Part shown: positions 36,201 to 43,837 of the stretch, in pieces
Layout of the letters: every line of letters begins with the position of its first letter
Numbering within the stretch: position 1 is the stretch's first letter
Assembly: GCA_023421135.1 (NCBI GenBank)
Contig: JAEZUG010000094.1
Span: 1-50,579 of the forward strand
Length of the DNA: 50,579 nucleotides
Direction of reading: 5' to 3'
Origin: Candidatus Cloacimonadota bacterium
Lineage (GTDB): Bacteria > Cloacimonadota > Cloacimonadia > Cloacimonadales > Cloacimonadaceae
Program-made: the position numbers and the translations under genes
The notes under the pieces: model-generated
Databases searched by the model: none
The model's input: the letters and a program-made list of their open reading frames with translations, nothing else
Told to the model about the DNA's origin: nothing

Positions 36201-36543
36201 GGCAAAACCCTCCATCGTGCTGGTGGACGAGCATTCCTTCTCCGATGGCGAGATCTTCCCCATCATCTATCAGGAACTCAAGCTTGGTAAAGTGGTCGGC
36301 TTCCCCTCCAGCGGGGCTGTGATCGGCACTTGGGAATACGACCTCATCGATGGCTCCTCCATGCGCATGCCCTCCACTGGCTGGTACAAGCTGGACGGCA
36401 CCAATATGGAAGGCACCGGAGCCCAGCCGGATATAGTGATAGAACACACACCCAACGACCTGGTGAAACGCAACGATCTTCAGCTCCAGCGTGCTATAAC
36501 TGAATTGCTGAGAGAGCTGAGAGAGCTGGAAACCGGAGAATAA
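33268..36543 (+). CDS. Secreted tricorn-type S41 protease with beta-propeller and PDZ domain
   Basis: 1091 residues from ATG 33268 (AAAAGGA ten bases upstream). The signal peptide is KKLILIISLLLCFAGIYA. The N-terminal half is a WD40/TolB-like propeller (SPDGSQICFVYENDLWLVPF and similar repeats). A Pro/Glu-rich linker lies at about 545-600. The C-terminal half has a PDZ-type domain (YLGLEFDYAERLPEGVRV ... PGEIITQIDNHRI) and an S41 peptidase core: NASHTGFYP carries the Ser-His pair of tricorn proteases, IIDVRGNTGGRI follows, and the nucleophile region is DEHSFSDGEIFP. Archaeal tricorn degrades proteasome products in the cytosol; this copy has a signal peptide and should act in the periplasm or outside. 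Confidence 0.92.
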   Translation: MESRTSKKLILIISLLLCFAGIYALGPGFFKDPAPSPDGSQICFVYENDLWLVPFTGGNAVRLTNTDALEWSPIWSPDGSQIAFNSNREGLTGVYTISPRGGGAKLVYPDRYSVIEWFADGQYLLVARSSFELGTGFYKLPLSGERPTLLAEIGDSFASLSPDNTKIIFNRYGDPFREAYRGSLNGDLWELDLASGDYTRLTSTPTTERYVSHSYLNNEVYFCASDGSKFQLMKTRNGNFARPEQLSNFDYWSARDIKISHATDRLTYEFFNEIWAYDPARAGREPGSGCFKVEINILEDQWQNSRRTSAMTNEFNEFAVSSDHLLVGFNYMYDLFAVPRKGGDAKQLSFDMNGASQLIFLKDNRTILMRRTQKGEDKLFTVKVDSMATEIKPVNWFGADSLIVESLYRDHSGLIVVIYRDRLRGGNIAWTDDDLTEFHTIPTPYAASSNIAFSPDKSFAAFAVLRDEFWTRELYLYDIHNQELIKLMNDDQWISSISWTPDSRSLLLGRGGDIYRLDLVPRDELEYDKNHWNEILRYVEETSPTEGGPEIDPSTETAVADSLAPAVEPLPEPVEPELAETTETPESPETVPEAPTPVSQVTLVRENLRERLYPVVSHPNNGLYVLHVASDSVFYYISYPSDRSQGTEIFKINIYGKNNLQETNLGTGFGDALKVDTTIYYTQNRQLKSYNLESGTRREITASVDYEYDINLLNRRVFEQVWGAFGLNFYDLNMHGQDWNAAFERYAPYLENVRNTNDLESIVDEMIGDVNASHTGFYPRQDVVYPSRSQAYLGLEFDYAERLPEGVRVRYVYPGTRLSYFYHLLPGEIITQIDNHRITSRSPLDSLLIDKIGKPIRLSVQRDSTSVEMIVPGLTWSQVRNLWYEDRVNLSTQKVNELSGGRLGYVHIPSMGEENWTEFIRDLFRDNADKEALIIDVRGNTGGRIHDQIISLLIKTPYGYSTSRRYSREKRYEPSRIWAKPSIVLVDEHSFSDGEIFPIIYQELKLGKVVGFPSSGAVIGTWEYDLIDGSSMRMPSTGWYKLDGTNMEGTGAQPDIVIEHTPNDLVKRNDLQLQRAITELLRELRELETGE

Positions 36544-36549
36544 ACTGAC

Positions 36550-37428
36550 ATGACTGCTACAGAGCTCAATAATCTGCTACTTCGGGTCGAAGTTCTGGCC
36601 CGCAAAAACTGGATTCACGCCATGCACCTCCTGAGCGAAGCCGAAGAGCTGTATCCCCGCGATCCCCGCATTCCAGCAACCCGTGGCTTGATCTACTTTG
36701 AGACTCATAACTACAAAGAAGCCTCCAAATCCTACCAAAAAGCCTATGAGCTCGGTGCCAGAGATATCCAGGTGCTCTATATGCTGGGAAACTCCTATTT
36801 CGTTCAAGGTGAGTTTCGTCTGGCTTTGGTTTACTACAACCAGATCACCTCTAAGTCCGTGGAACTCTGCTACAACAAAGCCCTCGCACTCACCAATCTG
36901 GGCAGAACTGGTGAAAGCATCAAAATCCTGCAGGAAGCCATCCAAAGCTTTCCGCCTCAGATCTATGTCTATATCCTGCTGACCGATCAGTTTATCCGAC
37001 TCAATGAGCTTGACCAGGCACTTAGTACGATGCTGGAAGCCGAGAAGCGGCTGGGACCCAGCCCGGGGCTGCATGCCCTCAAGGGCAGCATCTATGGCAA
37101 ACAGAAGAACTGGCTTCTGAGCTACGCCTCATTCAAGAAAGCCGATAATGGAAAGATGGCCATCTACCCAGAGCATTACGGGCTCTATGCCAATGCTGCA
37201 GCGCTGTCCGGCTTTGTCACCGAGTCACTCGCTCTCTTCGAGAATGCGATAGTATTTATGCCCTACACGGAATCTGTGTATGAAGATTACTGCCGGGCTG
37301 CCCTGGAAGCCGGCAGGCTCGACTTGGCCAAAAAGATCATCAGCAAGGCGCGCAAGAACCTACTGCGCCTCAGCCCTGCCTTGCGCTTGATGCAGCAGAG
37401 ATTGAACCCTCCCAAGCCGGAACCATGA
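36550..37428 (+). CDS. TPR-repeat protein
   Basis: 292 residues, no signal peptide, built from about eight tetratricopeptide-type helices (for example EASKSYQKAYELGARDIQVLY, shown in part, and LRLALVYYNQI-like repeats). It probably serves as a protein-interaction scaffold in the cytoplasm. It starts 7 bases after the protease gene and its stop overlaps manA (ATGA), so it belongs to the same operon. Specific function not recognisable. Confidence 0.85.
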   Translation: MTATELNNLLLRVEVLARKNWIHAMHLLSEAEELYPRDPRIPATRGLIYFETHNYKEASKSYQKAYELGARDIQVLYMLGNSYFVQGEFRLALVYYNQITSKSVELCYNKALALTNLGRTGESIKILQEAIQSFPPQIYVYILLTDQFIRLNELDQALSTMLEAEKRLGPSPGLHALKGSIYGKQKNWLLSYASFKKADNGKMAIYPEHYGLYANAAALSGFVTESLALFENAIVFMPYTESVYEDYCRAALEAGRLDLAKKIISKARKNLLRLSPALRLMQQRLNPPKPEP

Positions 37429-38669
37429 TCCTCAAGCTCAAGAACCCGGTTCGCCCCTATCCCTGGGGTTCCCGCTCCTATCTGCAAGAGCTTCTTGGAC
37501 TTCCAGAAGAGCTGGGCAAGCCCCTGGCAGAGCTTTGGATCGGAGCGCATCCTCTTGCCCCCTCCCGGATCGATTCCAGCGGAGAAAGCTTGGACGGATA
37601 CATCTCCAAAAACCCTCATCCTGCCTTGGGTGCAGCCCGGGAGATCAACCGGGACAAGCTGCCCTATCTCCTGAAAATCCTGGCCGTGGCAGAGCCTCTT
37701 TCCATTCAGATACATCCCAATAAAGCTCAGGCGGAAGCGGGTTTCCTGCGTGAAAACCAGGCAGGAATACCCCTGGACGATCCCAAGCGTAACTACAAGG
37801 ACGACAATCATAAACCCGAGCTGATCATGGCGCTCACTCCCTTCCGGGCTCTCTGTGGCCTGCGTGATTATGAGCAGATAATCAGCTTTGGAGAGTCTTT
37901 GAGCTGGGCGAAGTTCTTTCCCCTGTGGAAAAGCTTTGCCTCCAGTGCCTCGGAGCAGAGTTTTCAAGCCTGGTTCCTGAGTCTGATGGACTCTGAAGCC
38001 CGGCTCTTGGCCGATCTGATCAGCCACACCGATACTTTGCTGGATAAAGCCAAGCTCATCCCCGAGGACGTGAAAAGCCTGTTTCGCTCCCTGCGGCAGC
38101 GCTATCCTCTGGATCTGGGACTGTTCTTCCCCTTCCTGCTGAATTTGGTGAATCTGGCTCCCGGACAAGCTCTCTTTTTGGAAGCCGGGATTCTACATGC
38201 CTATCTGGAAGGGAGTGGCCTGGAACTGATGGCCAGCTCGGACAACGTGATCCGGGCTGGGTTGACTCCCAAGCACATAGATATCAATGAGTTCAAGAGA
38301 ATCTGCCGTTTTCAGCCCTTCCAACCAGAGCTTTTGGAAGCAAGCCAACCAAGAAAAACCAAGAGCCCGCGCCTCAAAGCCTTTAACACGCCTGTAGCGG
38401 ATTTCCGCCTGCAGCTCCTGGATCTGGCAGAGGGTGAAGGAATTGTGCTCGATCCGCAGGGACTGCCTTCTCTGCTCTTCTGTCTGGAGGGCAAGCTCTG
38501 CTTTGGCGATAACGCTACGTCTGTCATCGGTATCCACGGCCAAGCTTCCTCCTTCTTTATCACTGCCAACCAAAAACCTTTTGAGCTTCTGGGTCCCTGC
38601 CGCCTGGCACTGGTGGATATTCCGTCCTCCGGGACCCTTTCAGGAGACTTGAATGAAACTAAAGCCTGA
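37425..38669 (+). CDS. manA: Mannose-6-phosphate isomerase, class I
   Basis: 414 residues. Interconverts mannose 6-phosphate and fructose 6-phosphate, feeding GDP-mannose for surface polysaccharides. The type I start NPVRPYPWGSRSYLQELLG, the zinc-binding LSIQIHPNKAQAE (Gln and His ligands) and NHKPELIMAL (Glu ligand) are visible, as are YLEGSGLELMASSDNVIRAGLTPKH and the final cupin. Slightly longer than E. coli ManA. Overlaps neighbours at both ends (ATGA at the start, 17 bases at the end). Confidence 0.93.
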   Translation: MILKLKNPVRPYPWGSRSYLQELLGLPEELGKPLAELWIGAHPLAPSRIDSSGESLDGYISKNPHPALGAAREINRDKLPYLLKILAVAEPLSIQIHPNKAQAEAGFLRENQAGIPLDDPKRNYKDDNHKPELIMALTPFRALCGLRDYEQIISFGESLSWAKFFPLWKSFASSASEQSFQAWFLSLMDSEARLLADLISHTDTLLDKAKLIPEDVKSLFRSLRQRYPLDLGLFFPFLLNLVNLAPGQALFLEAGILHAYLEGSGLELMASSDNVIRAGLTPKHIDINEFKRICRFQPFQPELLEASQPRKTKSPRLKAFNTPVADFRLQLLDLAEGEGIVLDPQGLPSLLFCLEGKLCFGDNATSVIGIHGQASSFFITANQKPFELLGPCRLALVDIPSSGTLSGDLNETKA

Positions 38670-40140
38670 GTTTGTTATCCTGCTCATCTGCCTCCTGGCT
38701 TGGGCCTTATCACTTACTGCCAGTCCCGCCAGAGCTGCTCTGCGACTTGAGCTTAGCCAAGCCAGACGCGATGATCAGATCTTGGCTGTGATCCAATCCT
38801 GGCTTCCCCGGCTCGAAGACGAGGAAGACTATCGGGAATTGCAGGACAACTGGAGTATGGTTGATCCAACCGGTTGTGAGAACTGGTTTCAGAATATGCA
38901 TCAGACCAATCCGGATAATCCCATGTTCCACTACCTCTGGTTGAGAACCCTGGATCGTTGGGAAGAAGCTCTGGACGGCGCTGAAGCTCTTATAACCGCT
39001 CATCCGGATTACTATTGGGGCTATCGTTTGCTGGCCATCGAATATCCAGCCATGCTCAGCATCAGCAGATCCAGTTTTGGAGGCCACGCTGCCAGAGAAA
39101 GGATCAATAGTAAAGAATCCCTCTATGTAGATTTACTCATCAAAGGCGAGAAGCTTTTTGAGAATGAACCCTACATCCTTTATGCGCTGGGCGAGTATTA
39201 TATGTCCCTTGATAAGTGGGTAAGTCTGGAAGCAACAGCGCTCAAGCTGGCTCAAAACAGCGATCCCCTCCTGAAATCTATATACTTCACGAATCAACTT
39301 TGCCGCTTCCTAGAAAGTGCAGAGCCGGCCCGGAGAATCCTGCCTGTATATATATCTAACTGCATTACAAACAACAAATTCCCTCCTGAGGACAGCCTGA
39401 AGAACTATAACTCCAGATTGATGACTGCGCTCTTTGCCGCGGAGGATTGGCCAGCCCTGGACTCCCTCCTCGCAAGTGACTCCACCCTGGTTACTAACCG
39501 TAACTATCCTTATGTTGCAGTGCCGATGCTACTTAATCTGGGCAGGACTCCAGAGGCTATAGAACTGGCCAGAGATCTGATCAATAGAGGCTATAGTATC
39601 GACAACCTGGAAATTTACCAACACTATTATCCTGAGTTTGAGGATACCCTCTGGGGGGATTTTGAGGATCAGGTACCCGAATATGAAGAGCTTGCCCATC
39701 AGCAAGAAGAGGCAAGATTGGAACAGGAGAGTTTGCGGCAGGAACTTCCTCAGCTCAATATCCAGGACGCCAACGGTAATCCTCTTGATTTGAGTAGTTA
39801 TATGGGACAGAAAGTCTTCCTGTTTGTTTGGGCTTCCTGGGATGATCACTGCATAAGCCAGGTCCGAATTTGGCTGGAGGAAGATCTGGAAGACTCCTCT
39901 GAAGCTGTAGTTCTCTTAGTAAATGGATACGATTCAGACCCGGCCCGGGCGCAGACTGTTCAAAGCGGGTTTGAGCCCGTATTGCCCTATTACCGGATCG
40001 ATGACGCCAGTCTGGAACTGCTGGATATCAAGTATCTGCCAGCCGTGATCATGATCAGTCCGGACGGAATGCTGGATTATCTCAGTGACGCCAGCCCTGA
40101 AGTGGACTGGCAAAAATACATCTTCGACCTAGGAAAGTAG
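38653..40140 (+). CDS. Secreted helical-repeat protein with degenerate thioredoxin domain
   Basis: 495 residues. Signal peptide at residues about 5-28 (FVILLICLLAWALSLTASPARA). Residues 40-340 are helical and TPR-like. From about residue 365 a TlpA/AhpC-type thioredoxin domain follows: LPQLNIQDANGNPLDLSSY, then VFLFVWASWDDHCISQV, where the usual CxxC reads DDHC, so only Cys400 remains. The cis-Pro region is KYLPAVIMISPDG. A disulfide reductase cycle with two cysteines is therefore unlikely; a one-cysteine peroxidase or isomerase role, or a purely structural one, is possible. AGGAG precedes the ATG inside the manA end. Last gene of the run; no clear terminator follows. Confidence 0.85.
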   Translation: MKLKPEFVILLICLLAWALSLTASPARAALRLELSQARRDDQILAVIQSWLPRLEDEEDYRELQDNWSMVDPTGCENWFQNMHQTNPDNPMFHYLWLRTLDRWEEALDGAEALITAHPDYYWGYRLLAIEYPAMLSISRSSFGGHAARERINSKESLYVDLLIKGEKLFENEPYILYALGEYYMSLDKWVSLEATALKLAQNSDPLLKSIYFTNQLCRFLESAEPARRILPVYISNCITNNKFPPEDSLKNYNSRLMTALFAAEDWPALDSLLASDSTLVTNRNYPYVAVPMLLNLGRTPEAIELARDLINRGYSIDNLEIYQHYYPEFEDTLWGDFEDQVPEYEELAHQQEEARLEQESLRQELPQLNIQDANGNPLDLSSYMGQKVFLFVWASWDDHCISQVRIWLEEDLEDSSEAVVLLVNGYDSDPARAQTVQSGFEPVLPYYRIDDASLELLDIKYLPAVIMISPDGMLDYLSDASPEVDWQKYIFDLGK

Positions 40141-40670
40141 AGTCCCTCTTAACTTCTCACTTCTCACTTCGAACTTCTAACTTCTAACTCCTAACTGATA
40201 CGACACCCATGTGACACCCATGTGACACCCATGTGACACCCATGTAAACTCATGCGTGTCATATGCGTATGAGATGGGTTTCTGTTGCGTGCCGGATTAG
40301 GGGATAGTGAACAGAAAGTGACGAGTGACAAGTCCGGTAAGTGTGAAGCTGGGAGAATATCCTGTTGATCCAGTCGATCCAGTCATCTGCTTTCTATATC
40401 ATCAGATCACGCCCTTCAGGGCTTTCATCTCTTCTTGAACTCACTGTAGAAACGTTTTATGGCGGATCGGAGTCCGCCACTACATCCTCTGGGTAGAGCC
40501 TCCTTAACTCCTTATAGAATATCTCTTTTACTCTTTTCCTCTGTTTTAATAAAAGACCTCTGTTTACCTGACCAAGCTGCGAAGCGTCCCTATTGTACAT
40601 CGTAGATTGAAAACTCTATTTCCCCTCTGCTGTTCTCTGCTTATCTCTGTGTCCTCTGTGGTAAAATATC
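40141..40670. repeat. Tandem-repeat-rich gene-free region
   Basis: A period-7 array of seven units (AACTTCT, CACTTCT and variants) spans 40151-40199; four exact copies of the 11-base unit GACACCCATGT span 40202-40245. Further down are a copy of the GATCCAGTCGATCCAGTCATCTGC motif (in pieces of nine bases, about 40366-40390), a hairpin GGCGGA...TCCGCC near 40460 and fragments of the ATCGTAG/ATTGTAC heptamer near 40595. No gene was found, and no terminator for either neighbouring convergent transcript. Confidence 0.75.
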
Positions 40671-41798
40671 TCAGTTAGAAAACCGAGACCGGATATAGAG
40701 CTTGAAGAGCGGATCTCCAAAGATAATGCTGCCGTTTTCTTTCGTCACGATCTGCTCTGAGATCAGCTTTTGCATTGCCCGTTGTGTGCTGGAGGTAGCT
40801 CCCAGCCTGTGTTTGGTGTGGAAATCCTGAGAATAGGGATTTCCAGAGTCTATGGCCAGGGCGGAGACCAGCTTCTTCTGCTGAAGGCTGAGTCCGCTCC
40901 AGACTTGCAGAAAGTAATCACTCTGGTTGTCCAATACCGTCTCCAGAGCTTTACTGAGCAGCTCTTCGCTGGGTTCAGTGCCGCCTAGCTGGGCCAATTG
41001 CCACAGCTCGCTAGCGAGGAATTGAACATAGTTGGGGATGTTGTCTGCCAGGGTGATTATCCTTTCTCCCAGAACCATTGGGAGCTCCATCCCGGTTGAA
41101 GAAAAACGTTCGGTGAGGTAGGCTTGCATGATTTCCGGCTCTATCTTGGATAGCGGGATGATCTTGCCAAAGCGGTAGAAGGCTTCCCGGGGCCGATTGA
41201 ACATATCCAGCAGCAGGTGGTATCTGCTGCCGCAAAAAATGTAGCTGGTGCGTTGATGATGTTGAATCACAGACCTCAGGGTAGCGGTGAAAGAATCGCC
41301 ATTGAGCTTCATGATCTCCTGAAATTCGTCGCAGATCACCAGCCATCTCTTCTTGGGATCGAAAGTCTCTGTGAGATTCAGAACTTCTTCCAAGGCTTGC
41401 GTTTTGATGGGACTGCTGTCCAGGCGTACTGAGAGAGAGGCATTCCCCAAGGCATCTACTTCCATAGCGGGTCTCAAGCCGGAGACCAGGGCGGCGAGCT
41501 TTTTCATAACGGTCTTGGCACTACCGGGGGTCTTGCGAAACAACTCTCGGGTGAAGATCCGGATAAAGGCTTCCCGGGATGTCACTTGCATGAAGTCGAT
41601 GAAGATCACGTGGATATCCCGACTCTTTAGTTCGGTCGCCAGTTTCATAAGTAGGGAAGTCTTGCCATAGCGGCGGGGAGAATAGAGCACCAGATTGTGA
41701 CGGTTTTCCACTTCGGAGATGAGCTCGGCCAGCTCCCTTTCCCGATCAGTGAAATAGGGGGATCCAATCACTTTGCCGTATTGAAAAGGATTCTGCAT
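40671..41798 (-). CDS. AAA/STAND-type ATPase with C-terminal winged helix
   Basis: 375 residues of the archaeal-ATPase-like (ATPase_2/MNS) group. It opens with NPFQYGKVIGSPYFTDRERE, has Walker A YSPRRYGKTSLL (39-50) and Walker B WLVICDEFQEI (Asp157, Glu158), and a sensor-like IFCGSRYHLL segment. The C-terminal third (about 300-375) looks like a winged helix (LSLQQKKLVSALAI ... STQRAMQKLISEQIVTKENGSIIFGDPLFKLYI). Such genes are often multi-copy and linked to mobile or conflict-type loci, but their role is mostly unknown. It stands alone between repeat regions. AAGGAGT precedes the ATG; the leader shares 15 bases with the left-edge gene. Confidence 0.85.
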   Translation of the reverse strand: MQNPFQYGKVIGSPYFTDRERELAELISEVENRHNLVLYSPRRYGKTSLLMKLATELKSRDIHVIFIDFMQVTSREAFIRIFTRELFRKTPGSAKTVMKKLAALVSGLRPAMEVDALGNASLSVRLDSSPIKTQALEEVLNLTETFDPKKRWLVICDEFQEIMKLNGDSFTATLRSVIQHHQRTSYIFCGSRYHLLLDMFNRPREAFYRFGKIIPLSKIEPEIMQAYLTERFSSTGMELPMVLGERIITLADNIPNYVQFLASELWQLAQLGGTEPSEELLSKALETVLDNQSDYFLQVWSGLSLQQKKLVSALAIDSGNPYSQDFHTKHRLGATSSTQRAMQKLISEQIVTKENGSIIFGDPLFKLYIRSRFSN

Positions 41799-41803
41799 TA
41801 CTA

Positions 41804-41856
41804 ACTCCTTATATCAGTATCTGATGACAAGATAGCCGGAGCTGTCTGGAAGTCAA
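41804..41856 (-). promoter_or_regulatory. Promoter and leader of the ATPase gene, shared with left-edge gene
   Basis: Minus strand: TTGACT (41856-41851), 16 bases, TATCTT (41834-41829), then the leader with ACTGATATAAGGAGT (41818-41804) holding the ribosome site. The last 15 bases are identical to those at 257-243 before the partial gene, and GTTCTTGAC occurs in both -35 regions. Confidence 0.5.
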
Positions 41857-42167
41857 GAACAAATTATGCAAGAATGCGTAACGCAAAGCTGCGTAATAAC
41901 CAAGCAGAGGGTGGAGCCGTAATGTCGTGGGTTGTCCGCAAGCGATCAATCGAGACGAGGACGTCTCGAATCCAGAACGTTAAGCATGAAGACTCGTTTT
42001 GAGTATCTTAGGTCTCTCAGCCAGGTTTTCAGGACAAACTTGTAACCTCAAACTCTCTTTTAGATTGCACTTTAACTCATTGTAGTTATAGACGACAAGA
42101 TGTCGCTTCTACACTTCTATTCTCTGTGTCATCCATGGTAAAAATAAAGTCATATCCAAGAAAAAGC
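41857..42167. other. Gene-free region between ATPase and comM
   Basis: Holds two hairpins, CGAGACG-AGGA-CGTCTCG (about 41953-41970) and CGACA-AGA-TGTCG (about 42094-42106), the second shared with 25409. Otherwise degenerate repeat pieces (TTCTATTCTCTGTGTCATCC) and no credible gene. Confidence 0.6.
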
Positions 42168-42196
42168 TTGACTCCCCTCTCCCACCCGATTGCTTT
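42168..42196 (+). promoter_or_regulatory. Candidate comM promoter (-35 only convincing)
   Basis: TTGACT at 42168-42173; 17 bases on is TGCTTT, a poor -10. CATAGT at about 42211 is another possibility but too distant for a standard spacer. Confidence 0.25.
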
Positions 42197-42233
42197 GGGA
42201 GCATAGTAAAAAGTTCTCGAAAAGGAATTGGAA

Positions 42234-43781
42234 ATGGTAGGTATTGCTATCTCTTACACCACGCTTGGGATTGATGCTCAGCAGATCTCCGTGGAGTGTG
42301 ACCATGAAGGCAGCATGCAATCGGCGGTCAATATCGTGGGACTGGCCTCAAACTCGGTTAAAGAAAGCAAGGACAGGGTCTTCACTGCTCTGCGCAACAG
42401 CGGACTCAGCATGGCTACAGCTCGTTACACCGTCAATCTGGCGCCTGCCGATATCAAGAAGGATTCCTCTGCCCTGGATTTGCCCATAGCCATAGCTGTG
42501 GCAATGAATAACGAGCTGATCCAGCGCACAACTCTTAAGAAAGTGGCAATCATCGGCGAGCTTTCGCTGGATGGCAATGTGCGTCCTGTGGATGGTGTTT
42601 TGCCGATAGCGATCGCAGCCAAGCGGGATAAGGTTGATATCCTGATCGTTCCTCACGAGAATGCCGAGGAAGCAGCGATCATAGACGGCATCGCCGTGAT
42701 CCCGGTGACTTCGCTGTTTGAAACTGTGCAATATCTCAGGGGCGAGATTCGCATCCCGGAAGCCAGAGTGGATAGAGCCAGTATCTTTCAGGTGCTCAAC
42801 GACTTTCCTATAGATATGAACGACGTGAAAGGGCAGTTTCAGGTGAAGCGTGCTCTGGAAGTGGCTGCTGCGGGCGGACATAACCTCCTGATGCTGGGCC
42901 CTCCCGGCTCGGGAAAGACCATGCTGGCCCGCCGGGTACCGACCATATTGCCGGAGCTCACTCTGGATGAAGCTCTGGAAGCCACCAAGATCCACTCTGT
43001 GGCAGGCTTCTCCAAGAATTTCAAGAATGGCATTCTCACCACCAGACCCTTCCGCAGCCCTCATCATACGATTTCAGAAATAGCCCTCGTTGGGGGCGGA
43101 GCCTTCCCCAAGCCGGGGGAGGTAAGTCTTTCTCACAGAGGAATTTTGTTTCTGGATGAGCTGCCAGAGTTCAAACGTGGTGCTCTGGAAGTGATGCGGC
43201 AGCCTATGGAAGATGGGGTGGTGACGATCTCCAGAGCTATCCAAAGCCTCAGTTTCCCGGCAGAATTTATGCTGATCGCCTCCATGAACCCCTGTCCCTG
43301 CGGCTATTTCGGTTCCAATATCCCAAACCACACCTGCAGTTGTGCTCCTGCCATGATACAGCGTTATCGCAGCAAGATTTCCGGACCCTTGCTGGATAGG
43401 ATTGATTTGCACGTGGAGGTTGCCAATGTGGCCTATGCTGATCTAGCTTCTCTACCGACCGGAGATTCCTCTGCCACCATCCGGGCCCGGGTAAACAGAG
43501 CCCGGCAGATCCAACTCGAGCGTTTTGCCAAGGAGAGCTTCTTCTGCAATACTCAGATGAATTCCAAAGCCCTGCGCAAATACTGTGTGCTGGATGATGA
43601 TTGCCACTCGCTGCTGCAGAATGCCATAGACAAATTGGGCTATTCCGCCCGGGTTTTTGACCGGATTCTCAAGGTTTCCAGAACCATTGCAGATTTGGAA
43701 GGCTCCGGCGGGATCAAAGCGGAACACATCTCAGAGGCTATCAGCTACCGCAGTCTCGACCGTAAATACTGGAGCCAGTGA
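42234..43781 (+). CDS. comM: YifB/ComM family Mg-chelatase-like AAA ATPase
   Basis: 515 residues from ATG 42234 (AAAGGA seven bases upstream; TTG 42228 less likely). ComM is a hexameric helicase that promotes branch migration during natural transformation. The Lon-like N-terminal domain (VGLASNSVKESKDRVFTAL) is followed by Walker A GPPGSGKTMLARR (about 222) and the Mg-chelatase-like core RPFRSPHHTISEIALVGGG, FLDELPEF. A zinc-type cysteine cluster (MNPCPCGYFG ... CSC) and a C-terminal helical domain complete it. Family length is normal (about 500). Monocistronic, ending at a bidirectional terminator. Confidence 0.95.
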   Translation: MVGIAISYTTLGIDAQQISVECDHEGSMQSAVNIVGLASNSVKESKDRVFTALRNSGLSMATARYTVNLAPADIKKDSSALDLPIAIAVAMNNELIQRTTLKKVAIIGELSLDGNVRPVDGVLPIAIAAKRDKVDILIVPHENAEEAAIIDGIAVIPVTSLFETVQYLRGEIRIPEARVDRASIFQVLNDFPIDMNDVKGQFQVKRALEVAAAGGHNLLMLGPPGSGKTMLARRVPTILPELTLDEALEATKIHSVAGFSKNFKNGILTTRPFRSPHHTISEIALVGGGAFPKPGEVSLSHRGILFLDELPEFKRGALEVMRQPMEDGVVTISRAIQSLSFPAEFMLIASMNPCPCGYFGSNIPNHTCSCAPAMIQRYRSKISGPLLDRIDLHVEVANVAYADLASLPTGDSSATIRARVNRARQIQLERFAKESFFCNTQMNSKALRKYCVLDDDCHSLLQNAIDKLGYSARVFDRILKVSRTIADLEGSGGIKAEHISEAISYRSLDRKYWSQ

Positions 43782-43802
43782 GTTTATCTTACTATAAAAA
43801 TG

Positions 43803-43829
43803 AAAGGGGTGATCAGTGACCACCCCTTT
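43803..43829. terminator. Bidirectional terminator between comM and oadB
   Basis: Stem AAAGGGGTG (43803-43811) with CACCCCTTT (43821-43829). On the minus strand it is followed by a T-rich run (TTTCATTTTTA), on the plus strand by GCTTTAA. It separates two convergent transcripts whose stops lie on both sides. Confidence 0.85.
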
Positions 43830-43837
43830 GCTTTAAC

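Noticed and set aside
40671..41798. Transposase helper (IstB/TniB-like) identity for the AAA ATPase
   Set aside because: No transposase gene or terminal inverted repeats flank it, and the C-terminal winged helix fits the stand-alone archaeal-ATPase-like family better.
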